Positions 36,412 to 43,770 of a stretch of 64,000 bases of DNA are shown piece by piece. Origin of the DNA: Lysinibacillus fusiformis (GTDB lineage Bacteria > Bacillota > Bacilli > Bacillales_A > Planococcaceae); NCBI RefSeq assembly GCF_003049525.1, contig NZ_PYWL01000008.1, positions 1 through 64,000 of the forward strand, given 5' to 3'. The notes beneath the pieces were generated by a model that was not told where the DNA came from, made no database searches, and was given only the letters and a program-made list of their open reading frames with translations. How positions within the stretch are numbered: the stretch's first letter is position 1; every line of letters begins with the position of its first letter. Made by a program: the position numbers and the translations under genes.

Positions 36412-36932
36412 AGTTTTTCCCTCATTTCATTCAACAAAAATTCCATATATTCTGTTTCTTCATTAATAGAAAAGCTTGGAATCCTTATGTTTTGATCAAT
36501 TGGATAGCTCGGCCAATAAATTACACAAAGGATATTAGACATTTGTTGTAGTAACAGATAGTCCTGTGCTGTTCGTAGTAATACGACTTTTGGGTAATCT
36601 TCTCTTTTATATCCTTCAATCAAAATAATATCCATTGAAAAGTTAGCATAAATCGCAAGTATATCAGCAAGCTGCCAGCTATGTTGGTGAATACTTAACC
36701 GTAAAGTACCTTCCCCTTCTACTGCTGAAACACGAGCACCTGCCTGTTCGTGTCGACTACTATCCTTCGAAGAATTTTCTACCGGTGCTCCACCATGCCC
36801 GTGATGTTTAATGGTCCCAACTCGTAGCCCTTCTGACGTGGCTTGCTTGATTAATTGCTCCATCAAAGTCGTTTTTCCGCTATTTTGATAGCCAACTATC
36901 TGTATGATTTTTCGATGGTGTTCCAAGGCCAC
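36408..36932 (-). CDS. mobB: Molybdopterin-guanine dinucleotide biosynthesis protein MobB
   Basis: 174 residues, P-loop GTP-binding protein with Walker A GYQNSGKTT, then TIKHHGHGG and ILIEGYKREDYPKV typical of MobB. It assists MobA in attaching GMP to molybdopterin, needed by the formate dehydrogenase encoded at 43771-46707. The start is GTG at 36932, within the end of moeA (37-base overlap), behind GAGGA. Confidence 0.92.
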   Translation of the reverse strand: MALEHHRKIIQIVGYQNSGKTTLMEQLIKQATSEGLRVGTIKHHGHGGAPVENSSKDSSRHEQAGARVSAVEGEGTLRLSIHQHSWQLADILAIYANFSMDIILIEGYKREDYPKVVLLRTAQDYLLLQQMSNILCVIYWPSYPIDQNIRIPSFSINEETEYMEFLLNEMREKL

Positions 36933-38185
36933 TCACTTCCTCGCAAATCTTCTAGCAATAAAACTGCTACCTGCATGTCTTTTTCATAGCCACGGGAGCC
37001 ACCAGGTAAGACAATAAATGCATTAGCTGACGCTAAAGACGAAACGGCACTCGATTTATCAAAACCAGATGGCACAGCTACTAGCTGACCATTTTCATAA
37101 TATGCACGAGCTCTTACAAAGCGAGTAAATGGATTGGGCTTTGTAAAATCTGCCCCTAAAATAGCTTGCTCTCTGCGGACATGTGGCTGTTGATTGCCAA
37201 ATGCTGTGCGAATAATAGGGCGTACAAATAGCTCAAAGCCCACATAGCATGCTGAAGGATTACCGGAAAGTCCAAATAATAATTGATCATTTCTAGCAGC
37301 AACTGTTGTTACACTTCCTGGACGCATCGCCACCTTATTAAATAATACCTTAGCGTCAATAGCTTGATAGATAGCCGGTAAATAATCATAATCTCCAACG
37401 GAAACGCCTCCCGTTGTCAGTAAAATATCGACTTCCTGTAATGCTTTTTCAACGATACGAATACATAAATCAAGATCATCGCTAAATTTGCCAAAGTATC
37501 GAACTTCTGCACCTGTACGTTCAATTTGTGCCATGATCATATAAGCATTGCTATTTCGAATTTTTCCTGGCTGTAAAGATTCCTCTGGCTCTAGTAACTC
37601 ACTGCCAGTGGCAATGACACCTACCACTAATTTACGAAAGACAGGCACTTGCGCATAGCCGAAGGTAGCTAGTAAGGCCATGACACCGGGGTTAATATAT
37701 TGTCCTCTTTCAATTAGAACAGTATGCTGCTGTACATCTTCACCTTTATAAGAAATATTAGTGCCTGCTGTAAACGCCCGTTTAATCGACATAAATGTTT
37801 GCTGATGTTCCACGAATGTCTGGGTTAATTCTAGCATTACAACTGCATCGCATCCTTTTGGTATTGGCGCCCCCGTCATAATGCGTACTGCTTGGCCATA
37901 TCCAACTTCATCCTCGTAAACAAAGCCAGCACCAATTTCTCCAACGACTTGAAATATGGCTGGCTGTGCTGATGATGCTTCTTGACTATCGATAGAACGA
38001 ATGGCATAGCCATCATAAGGGGATCGATCAAAGGCTGGTACGTCATGATCGGCGACAATATCCTCCGCAATAAAGCGTCCATATGCCTGTGATAATGGCA
38101 CAAACTCCTTTTTGGCTTGAAAAGCATAATCCATTACACGATGTACAGCTTCTGACACTGGAATTGGTTGTCTCTTTTCTAACAT
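36896..38185 (-). CDS. moeA: Molybdopterin molybdenumtransferase MoeA
   Basis: 429 residues from the ATG at 38185, which has AAAGGAG 8 bases away (the GTG at 38194 is too close). Domain order as in E. coli MoeA: FDRSPYDGYAI at the substrate site, the GEIGAG and RIMTGAPIPKGCDAVVMLE region, then the MogA-like domain (GVIATGSELL, TTGGVSVGDYDY, GLSGNPSACYVGFE), then a beta-barrel C-terminus. It inserts molybdate into adenylated molybdopterin. It follows moeB by 13 bases. Confidence 0.94.
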   Translation of the reverse strand: MLEKRQPIPVSEAVHRVMDYAFQAKKEFVPLSQAYGRFIAEDIVADHDVPAFDRSPYDGYAIRSIDSQEASSAQPAIFQVVGEIGAGFVYEDEVGYGQAVRIMTGAPIPKGCDAVVMLELTQTFVEHQQTFMSIKRAFTAGTNISYKGEDVQQHTVLIERGQYINPGVMALLATFGYAQVPVFRKLVVGVIATGSELLEPEESLQPGKIRNSNAYMIMAQIERTGAEVRYFGKFSDDLDLCIRIVEKALQEVDILLTTGGVSVGDYDYLPAIYQAIDAKVLFNKVAMRPGSVTTVAARNDQLLFGLSGNPSACYVGFELFVRPIIRTAFGNQQPHVRREQAILGADFTKPNPFTRFVRARAYYENGQLVAVPSGFDKSSAVSSLASANAFIVLPGGSRGYEKDMQVAVLLLEDLRGSEWPWNTIEKSYR

Positions 38186-38198
38186 TTGGCACACTCCT

Positions 38199-39221
38199 TT
38201 ATCCTAATAAACGATAGTAGATGGTTTTTGCTTGTTGGATCTCCTGAATTCCATGAATCACTACACGCCCATCCTGAAAAATAACAATGCGATAATCTTC
38301 TGTTTGGCAAGATAGCAAATAAGGATTAATTTGAATATCACCATAGGTACGAAGTTGGTCTGCCAACTGCTCTAAATTGTAGTGAGTCGGATTTGGCGGT
38401 CGGATTTGTACCGCATCACGACCACAAAGCACCTCTAGTTTTGTTTGATTTTCATAAGCTAAAGATGGATACGTAGGATGGTGACCACAGGTTGGACAAT
38501 CATCCTGACGCATTTTATCTACGTTGATTTCATAATGTTGGTTTTGCCAAACATCAAACGTTAAATAGCTTTTTCGTAAGGCCTTTTCATCGCCAACTAG
38601 CAGTTTTAACACCTCTGCTACTTGATATGCCGCTACTATTTGGACTGTAGGGCTAATAATTCCTACTGTATCACAGGTCATCCCTGTTTGAGGCATTACC
38701 TTTAACAAACATCGTAAACATGGTGTTTTTCCTGGCACAATCGTATAGGTAGCTCCATAACTACTTACACAGGAACCGTACACCCATGGAATACGATGCT
38801 GTTGTGCAAGATCGTTCATCAAAAAGCGAACATCGAAATTATCAGTAGCATCTACCATGACATCTATATCGTCTAGCAACGGTAGCAATGATTCTGTACA
38901 GGCATCCATAATAGCAACCTGAATGGCCACCTCTGCATTAATTTGTTGCAGTCGATTTTTCGCTGCGATCACTTTCGGCAATTTCTCTTGTGCGTCTTGC
39001 TCCGTATATAATTGTTGTCGTTGCAAATTACTCCATTCCACATAATCTCGATCAATCAGCGTCAATCTCCCAACACCTGCACGCACGAGTGCTTCTGCAC
39101 TAGCACTCCCTAGGGCGCCAACCCCTATGATGAGGACATGTTTTTGTTTCATTGCCTGCTGCCCTGTTTGTCCAATAGGGCTAAATAATTGTTGTCTCGA
39201 ATATCTATTATTCATGAGCAT
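38199..39221 (-). CDS. moeB: MoeB/ThiF-type sulfur-carrier adenylyltransferase
   Basis: 340 residues. E1-like fold: RYSRQQLFSPIG, nucleotide loop GVGALGSASAEAL, DRDYVEWSNLQRQQLY, VDATDNFDVR, and two CxxC pairs for zinc (CLRC and CPTC). A possible catalytic cysteine lies in TGMTCDTVGIISP. The C-terminal 80 residues are an extension lacking the CRxG loop of rhodanese-fused versions. It adenylates the MoaD C-terminus; a role in thiamine sulfur transfer cannot be excluded, but the operon argues for MoeB. First gene of the operon; the ATG at 39215 is a possible alternative start. Confidence 0.9.
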   Translation of the reverse strand: MLMNNRYSRQQLFSPIGQTGQQAMKQKHVLIIGVGALGSASAEALVRAGVGRLTLIDRDYVEWSNLQRQQLYTEQDAQEKLPKVIAAKNRLQQINAEVAIQVAIMDACTESLLPLLDDIDVMVDATDNFDVRFLMNDLAQQHRIPWVYGSCVSSYGATYTIVPGKTPCLRCLLKVMPQTGMTCDTVGIISPTVQIVAAYQVAEVLKLLVGDEKALRKSYLTFDVWQNQHYEINVDKMRQDDCPTCGHHPTYPSLAYENQTKLEVLCGRDAVQIRPPNPTHYNLEQLADQLRTYGDIQINPYLLSCQTEDYRIVIFQDGRVVIHGIQEIQQAKTIYYRLLG

Positions 39222-39248
39222 TTTGCCTTTCCTTCTATGAATTTTCGT

Positions 39249-39276
39249 TTGACCTTTTCGTCGATAGCATTATAAT
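39249..39276 (+). promoter_or_regulatory. Promoter of moaB-mobA-moaC
   Basis: TTGACC (39249-39254), 16 bases, TATAAT (39271-39276). Transcription would begin near 39283. That rules out the longer frame starting at 39280 for moaB and supports the TTG at 39391. The TATAAT also reads as TATAAT on the other strand and may be shared with moeB. Confidence 0.75.
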
Positions 39277-39390
39277 AAAGTGAAACTTACTCAGAAAATT
39301 TTTCTCTATTTCGTGTTCGTTCCTCACTTCACGAATGGAGCCTTTTTTGTGAAAAACTCCAATAACGCAAGAAAAGGAGGTCATTCTACC

Positions 39391-39885
39391 TTGCATCCTA
39401 CACATCATCAACAACCCATCCATGCGGCCATTTTAACTGTGAGTGATACACGGACAAAGGCAGATGATTTAGCGGGTCAGCGCATTCTTTCTTTACTTCA
39501 AGAGGCTGCTTTTGAAGTAGTTGACTACCAAATAGCAAAGGATGAACCGCTTGAAATCTCAGAACTTATTCATCAATGGTGCAATCATGCCAACATCAAT
39601 GTCATTATCGTCACTGGCGGAACTGGTTTTACACCAAGAGACCAAACCTACGACACCATTTCCCCTCTTTTTGAAAAAGAAATGATGGGGTTCGGAGAAT
39701 TATTTCGAACGTTAAGCTATGAGGAAATTGGTCCAAAAGCTATGTTTAGTCGGGCCACAGCTGGCAGCCGCCATCAAACGGCTATTTATGTTTTACCGGG
39801 TTCTACTAATGCTGTGACATTGGCCATGACCAAGCTTATTTTACCGACCGTACAACATTTTGTTGGAGAATTGAATCGTCTATGA
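39391..39885 (+). CDS. moaB: Molybdopterin adenylyltransferase MoaB/MogA
   Basis: 164 residues from a TTG at 39391, supported by AAAAGGAGG 10 bases upstream and by the promoter just before it. Family marks: AAILTVSDTRTKADDLAGQ, VTGGTGFTPRDQTYDTI, ELFRTLSYEEIGPKAMFSRATAG, VLPGSTNAV. It adenylates molybdopterin before molybdate insertion by MoeA. It ends overlapping mobA by 4 bases. Confidence 0.93.
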   Translation: MHPTHHQQPIHAAILTVSDTRTKADDLAGQRILSLLQEAAFEVVDYQIAKDEPLEISELIHQWCNHANINVIIVTGGTGFTPRDQTYDTISPLFEKEMMGFGELFRTLSYEEIGPKAMFSRATAGSRHQTAIYVLPGSTNAVTLAMTKLILPTVQHFVGELNRL

Positions 39886-40472
39886 ACGTTGCAGGTGTTA
39901 TCTTAGCTGGTGGTCAATCCTCTCGGTATGGTCAACCGAAAATGTTTGAGACGTTTGAGGGGCTGCCTTTATATAAGCATAGCCTCAACGCTCTCCAAGG
40001 AAATCAGCTAAATCCTTTGGTGATCGCTACAAACGCTAGCCTGCAACCAAGTTTTGGTCCTGAGAATGTACAATGGATCATAGAACAGCAGCCCCATCAA
40101 GGGCCACTTTTTGCCCTGCATCATATACTGACAGCTTTTCCTGAGGTAGAATGGTTTTTTGTCGTCGCTAGTGATATGCCCTATATGAATGCACCTTTTG
40201 TTGAAGAGATGCTAGGCAATATCAATGATTCTTATGATGCGATTGTTCCAAAACAAAATTCACGCTACCAGCCATTAGCAGCCTTATATCGACGCACTGC
40301 CCTACCCTTAGCAAAACAATTGATGGAACAAAACAAACGGAGTATGAAAGTGCTTTTAGATCAGCTTCGTGTTAGTTATGTTCCTTTTAATGAGAACTGT
40401 CCAACATTTATTAATATCAATGCTCATCATGATTGGCTACAAACAGTTACAAAGGAGTCTAACAATGAATAA
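39882..40472 (+). CDS. mobA: Molybdenum cofactor guanylyltransferase MobA
   Basis: 196 residues, nucleotidyltransferase with the signature [13 protein letters not shown], then [13 protein letters not shown] (Mg-binding Asp) and [15 protein letters not shown]. It transfers GMP to the cofactor to give the MGD form used by the DMSO-reductase family, which includes the formate dehydrogenase nearby. ATG overlaps the stop of moaB; moaC starts 8 bases before its end. Confidence 0.93.
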   Translation: MNVAGVILAGGQSSRYGQPKMFETFEGLPLYKHSLNALQGNQLNPLVIATNASLQPSFGPENVQWIIEQQPHQGPLFALHHILTAFPEVEWFFVVASDMPYMNAPFVEEMLGNINDSYDAIVPKQNSRYQPLAALYRRTALPLAKQLMEQNKRSMKVLLDQLRVSYVPFNENCPTFININAHHDWLQTVTKESNNE

Positions 40473-40947
40473 TTTTACCCACTGGAACGAAGCAGGTCGT
40501 CCCAAAATGGTCGACATATCTGAAAAAGAAATAACAACGCGTTCAGCCATAGCACGCAGTACCATTACATTATCCAATGAGGTCTATCAGGCCATCCAGC
40601 AAGGGGGTATCAAGAAAGGTGACCCTACACAAGTCGCTCAAATTGCAGGTATTATGGGCGCTAAAAAAACGGCAGATATCATCCCAATGTGCCACCCTAT
40701 TATGCTACAGGGCACGGATCTGCAATTTGATTATCAGAAAACGGATCTTGGTTATGAGCTACACATTCAAGCTACTGTCAAATGCAATGGAAAAACTGGT
40801 GTCGAAATGGAGGCCCTTACAGCTGTGTCCATCGCTGCCCTCACTTTTTACGACATGTGTAAGGCGGTTGATAAAACGATGGTCATTAAAGAAACCTATC
40901 TTGTAGAAAAAACAGGCGGAAAAAGCGGTGCCTTTACGCATAAATAA
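40465..40947 (+). CDS. moaC: Cyclic pyranopterin monophosphate synthase MoaC
   Basis: 160 residues from the ATG at 40465 with AAAGGAG upstream; a longer frame from 40369 lies within mobA and is rejected. Conserved [23 protein letters not shown] and [26 protein letters not shown] (with the catalytic Lys/Asp region) identify MoaC. With MoaA it makes cPMP from GTP. A shared terminator separates it from the convergent moaA. Confidence 0.95.
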   Translation: MNNFTHWNEAGRPKMVDISEKEITTRSAIARSTITLSNEVYQAIQQGGIKKGDPTQVAQIAGIMGAKKTADIIPMCHPIMLQGTDLQFDYQKTDLGYELHIQATVKCNGKTGVEMEALTAVSIAALTFYDMCKAVDKTMVIKETYLVEKTGGKSGAFTHK

Positions 40948-40948
40948 A

Positions 40949-40983
40949 CAGAAAAAATTCGGCATCTTGCCGATTTTTTTCTG
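40949..40983. terminator. Bidirectional terminator between moaC and moaA
   Basis: A 16-bp stem with one mismatch (40949-40964 with 40968-40983; core TCGGCA-TCT-TGCCGA) flanked by A-run and T-run, so it works for both strands. Confidence 0.85.
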
Positions 40984-40993
40984 TTTTTCATGT

Positions 40994-42010
40994 TTACCCC
41001 CCGATATGAGACATTTCAACTTTAGCCTTTTTCCTGCTTGCCATCGTCTGTTCGTTCCGCTCGTCTGAATAGCGATCATTTCTTTTTGTCCAGACATTTT
41101 TTATACAATTAATAATTGCTGTATCATCTTGTCCTGATCTTAATAGCTCTCTTAAATCCGTACCTTCTGTAGCAAATAAACAAGTATATAATTTGCCCTC
41201 TGCTGAGAGGCGGGCACGTGAGCAAGAAGTGCAAAAGGAATCTGTGACGGATGATATAATACCAATCTCCCCCTTATTATCCTTGTATTGGTAACGCGTC
41301 GCCACTTCCCCGTGATAATTAGGAGCAATCGGTTGCAGCGGTGAATGCTGATGGATTTGCTCAATGATGTCTTTTTTAGCCAATACATCATCCATGCGCC
41401 ACCCATTCGAATTCCCAACATCCATATACTCAATAAAGCGTAAAATATGTTGTTTTTCTTTAAAAAATCGTGCCATTTCTAAAACATCCTGGTCATTTTT
41501 CCCTTTTTGAACAACCATATTAATTTTTACTTGTAAACCTGCTTCCGCTGCCTTTTCAATACCCTCTAACACCGTTGACACCTTCCCTCGATGTCCATTC
41601 ATCTCAAAAAAACGCTCGTCGTTTAGTGAATCTAAACTGATTGAAACTCGGGATAAGCCTGCTTGTGCCAATGGCTGTGCATATTTTTTTAATAAAGTGC
41701 CATTTGTTGTTAAGGCGATATCCTCTACACCTTCTAGGCGATGAATTCGGGCAATTAATTCCGTTAAATCACGGCGTAATAAAGGCTCTCCACCTGTAAT
41801 ACGAACTTTTTTAACACCTAATGAGACGAAGATTTTGACTAATCTTTCAATCTCATCGAAGTTTAATATTTTATCAGACGGTAAAAATGCATAATCTGGA
41901 CCAAATACTTCTGCTGGCATACAATAACGACAGCGAAAATTACAGCGATCTGTCACGGATATTCTTAAATCTCTTAACGGTCTGCGTAGTTGGTCTTGTA
42001 GATCCGTCAT
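40994..42010 (-). CDS. moaA: GTP 3',8-cyclase MoaA
   Basis: 338 residues, radical SAM enzyme: CNFRCRYC binds the first 4Fe-4S cluster, [12 protein letters not shown] and SISLDSL are SAM-site features, and a second cluster near the C-terminus is held by [18 protein letters not shown]. It ends in Gly-Gly as MoaA proteins do. It starts the Moco pathway from GTP. It follows fdhD with no gap; AAGGAG lies upstream. Confidence 0.95.
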   Translation of the reverse strand: MTDLQDQLRRPLRDLRISVTDRCNFRCRYCMPAEVFGPDYAFLPSDKILNFDEIERLVKIFVSLGVKKVRITGGEPLLRRDLTELIARIHRLEGVEDIALTTNGTLLKKYAQPLAQAGLSRVSISLDSLNDERFFEMNGHRGKVSTVLEGIEKAAEAGLQVKINMVVQKGKNDQDVLEMARFFKEKQHILRFIEYMDVGNSNGWRMDDVLAKKDIIEQIHQHSPLQPIAPNYHGEVATRYQYKDNKGEIGIISSVTDSFCTSCSRARLSAEGKLYTCLFATEGTDLRELLRSGQDDTAIINCIKNVWTKRNDRYSDERNEQTMASRKKAKVEMSHIGG

Positions 42011-42829
42011 TTAATCTCCTTCTTTCCGTACATTCTGTGCTGGCATGATGATGCGTTCTGGATGTGTATAAATATTCAATGTTTGTTGTCGAATAAAGCC
42101 TACGGTCGTAATGCCAAGCTGCTCAGCCAATTGCAAGGCTAATTCGGTTGGTGCCGATTTAGACAATACTATTTCACAGCCTATTTTAGATACCTTTAGT
42201 AATATTTCTGATGATATCCGTCCACTAAAAACAATAATTTTATCGTGCATACTTATATTTTGACGTAAACAATAGCCGTAAATTTTATCTAAAGCATTAT
42301 GGCGACCAATATCCATGCGACTTAAAACAATGCCATTGACATCGCATAGCGCTGCATTATGCACACCACCTGTTTTTTTAAATATATCAGCCGTCTCCTG
42401 CATGGCGTGCATTAAACGAAAGCAATCTTCAGTCGTAATTTGGACATGAATATCTTCCATTTTTTTTGCTACTAAAGCATCGTTTGTGAAAACAAAGCCT
42501 TGTCGACTCATTCCACAGCAAGACGTTATATAGCGTTTGTTTTGCGTTTGCTGATAGTAAGGATTGACATGCTTGGTTTTAATGTGCACAAAGCCTTCTT
42601 GTTCTTGATGCCAAATATTCTCAATATCCTTGTAATTACGGATCACCCGTTCAGACGCTAAATAACCGATGACCATATCCTCGACATATTCTGGCGTACA
42701 AACCATCGTGACAAATTCTTGTTGATTAATTTTCACGGTCACAGCATATTCTGAGACAATTAAATCATCTATTTCCTTCACTTGCTGCCCCTGAACCCGC
42801 ACAATCTTCCTCGTAACGGCTCTCTCCAT
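42011..42829 (-). CDS. fdhD: Formate dehydrogenase sulfurtransferase FdhD
   Basis: 272 residues from the ATG at 42829, chosen over an ATG at 42850 because AAAGGAGG lies 7 bases before it. Conserved TSCCGMSRQGF carries the sulfur-relay cysteines, and GGVHNAAL, RMDIGRHNALDKIYG and FSGRISSEILLKVSKIG are FdhD marks. It passes sulfur from a cysteine desulfurase to the molybdenum cofactor of formate dehydrogenase, encoded divergently 940 bases away. Confidence 0.94.
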   Translation of the reverse strand: MERAVTRKIVRVQGQQVKEIDDLIVSEYAVTVKINQQEFVTMVCTPEYVEDMVIGYLASERVIRNYKDIENIWHQEQEGFVHIKTKHVNPYYQQTQNKRYITSCCGMSRQGFVFTNDALVAKKMEDIHVQITTEDCFRLMHAMQETADIFKKTGGVHNAALCDVNGIVLSRMDIGRHNALDKIYGYCLRQNISMHDKIIVFSGRISSEILLKVSKIGCEIVLSKSAPTELALQLAEQLGITTVGFIRQQTLNIYTHPERIIMPAQNVRKEGD

Positions 42830-42842
42830 AAGGCATCCTCCT

Positions 42843-43190
42843 TTATTCACTTATATGCTTTTCAAAAACAAAGACGGAAATCGCAAAATCCTCTTCAATT
42901 TTAATATCTGAAAATAAATGGAGTAATTTACTGCCCATTAATTCTTCCATGCCCTCAGGTGGCGATTGTGCATATAAATCTTGAATCATGCTCGTCCTTG
43001 CGGCATGAACCATTTTCAATCCTTCGGGTGAACCCGCAATGAATTTTTCAGTTGGGGTGATATTCCCGTATAAAGTGGAGACAGCCATATTTTCAACAAA
43101 GACCGTATGAATACGTTCTGGTCCTTTACCAAAAACTTCTTTTCGTAATTTACGAATCATATCGTTAAATTCATGAACTTTTTTAGACAT
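42843..43190 (-). CDS. DUF2294-family protein
   Basis: 115 residues, cytosolic, with features I recall from the DUF2294 family (FGKGPERIHTVFVENMAVSTLYGN and the VHAARTSMIQDLY region). Function is not known; genes of this kind occur beside fdhD in Bacillales. It is first in the operon with fdhD and moaA (13-base gap). No active-site residues stand out. Confidence 0.7.
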   Translation of the reverse strand: MSKKVHEFNDMIRKLRKEVFGKGPERIHTVFVENMAVSTLYGNITPTEKFIAGSPEGLKMVHAARTSMIQDLYAQSPPEGMEELMGSKLLHLFSDIKIEEDFAISVFVFEKHISE

Positions 43191-43303
43191 CGTAATGATT
43201 CTCCCATCATCATTATACTTTTTTAGGCAATCACTATGGGGGTCACCCTTACAGTTTGTTAATCATATAGTAACTTTTAAAAAAATAAAAGGGAAAATGT
43301 TTT

Positions 43304-43318
43304 TGATAATCATTCTCA
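43304..43318. promoter_or_regulatory. Fur-box-like site
   Basis: TGATAATCATTCTCA matches the 7-1-7 Fur consensus TGATAATnATTATCA at 13 of 14 fixed positions. It overlaps a possible -35 (TTGATA at 43303-43308) and lies 24 bases upstream of the next promoter. Confidence 0.5.
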
Positions 43319-43341
43319 TGTAAAAATATTTATGATTTATA

Positions 43342-43370
43342 TTGTTCCTTTTGCGGCAAAGGGCTATAAT
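43342..43370 (+). promoter_or_regulatory. Promoter for a short leader or sRNA
   Basis: TTGTTC (43342-43347), 17 bases, TATAAT (43365-43370). Transcription would start near 43377 and meet a strong terminator about 190 bases on. Confidence 0.55.
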
Positions 43371-43376
43371 AATAGC

Positions 43377-43570
43377 ACAAATGGAATTTATGTATTTTGA
43401 TCCCTATGTCGCATCTACTTAGAAATCGCATAGTGTTTATGAATATTTGAATTCTATTATGACCCAAAAATAAAAGCTGATTGAGTTTTTAGCAAGTCCT
43501 GCTAAGAATTTTATCCACCATGAATGTATTAGCATGTCTTAGACGTGCCATTTCATGGTGGATTTTTTTA
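43377..43570 (+). ncRNA. Possible sRNA or attenuated leader
   Basis: Between the promoter above and the terminator at 43513-43570 there is no reading frame with a start signal, but there are several stems: CTATG/CATAG, TTAGCA/TGCTAA (43489-43505), and the nested terminator. It matches none of the riboswitch classes I checked by eye (SAM, THF, preQ1, fluoride, purine). The boundaries are predicted. Confidence 0.35.
43513..43570 (+). terminator. Strong nested terminator upstream of formate dehydrogenase
   Basis: ATCCACCATGAA (43513-43524) pairs perfectly with TTCATGGTGGAT (43552-43563), enclosing a second stem (43532-43548), followed by seven T. It works only in the plus direction. Confidence 0.8.
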
Positions 43571-43590
43571 TTTTTTAATCCGGGACATGG

Positions 43591-43624
43591 ATAACTTGTT
43601 ATGTTCTAGCAATTACCCTATTTT
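43591..43624 (+). promoter_or_regulatory. Probable formate dehydrogenase promoter with operator
   Basis: TTGTTA (43596-43601), 17 bases, TATTTT (43619-43624). The -35 overlaps the palindrome ATAAC-TT-GTTAT (43591-43602), which has the same half-sites and 2-base spacing as the modA operator. The promoter match is modest. Confidence 0.45.
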
Positions 43625-43645
43625 GAGGTAGCTTCAAGGCCATTT

Positions 43646-43708
43646 GGGAATTACAATGATAACAAGACAATCTTTTCATCATTAATAAAAACTCGCAATG
43701 TAATTCCC
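43646..43708 (+). promoter_or_regulatory. Structured 5' leader element before formate dehydrogenase
   Basis: GGGAATTACA (43646-43655) is perfectly complementary to TGTAATTCCC (43699-43708), and inside it AATGAT pairs with ATCATT. The closing stem is followed by TTTTGTCTT, so it could act as a weak terminator or regulatory RNA. The gene starts 62 bases later. Confidence 0.4.
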
Positions 43709-43770
43709 TTTTGTCTTAAGCCGTAACAGGTTGTACGAGTAGTCTCATAGTGTAAAAGGAGGAAGTTACC

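Larger units (their letters stand above)
43191..43770. other. Long regulatory intergenic region before formate dehydrogenase
   Basis: 580 bases without a gene. It holds, left to right: a Fur-box-like site (43304-43318), a promoter (43342-43370), a hairpin (43489-43505), a strong plus-strand terminator (43513-43570), a 5-2-5 palindrome at a second promoter (43591-43624), and a long inverted repeat just before the dehydrogenase (43646-43708). Confidence 0.6.
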
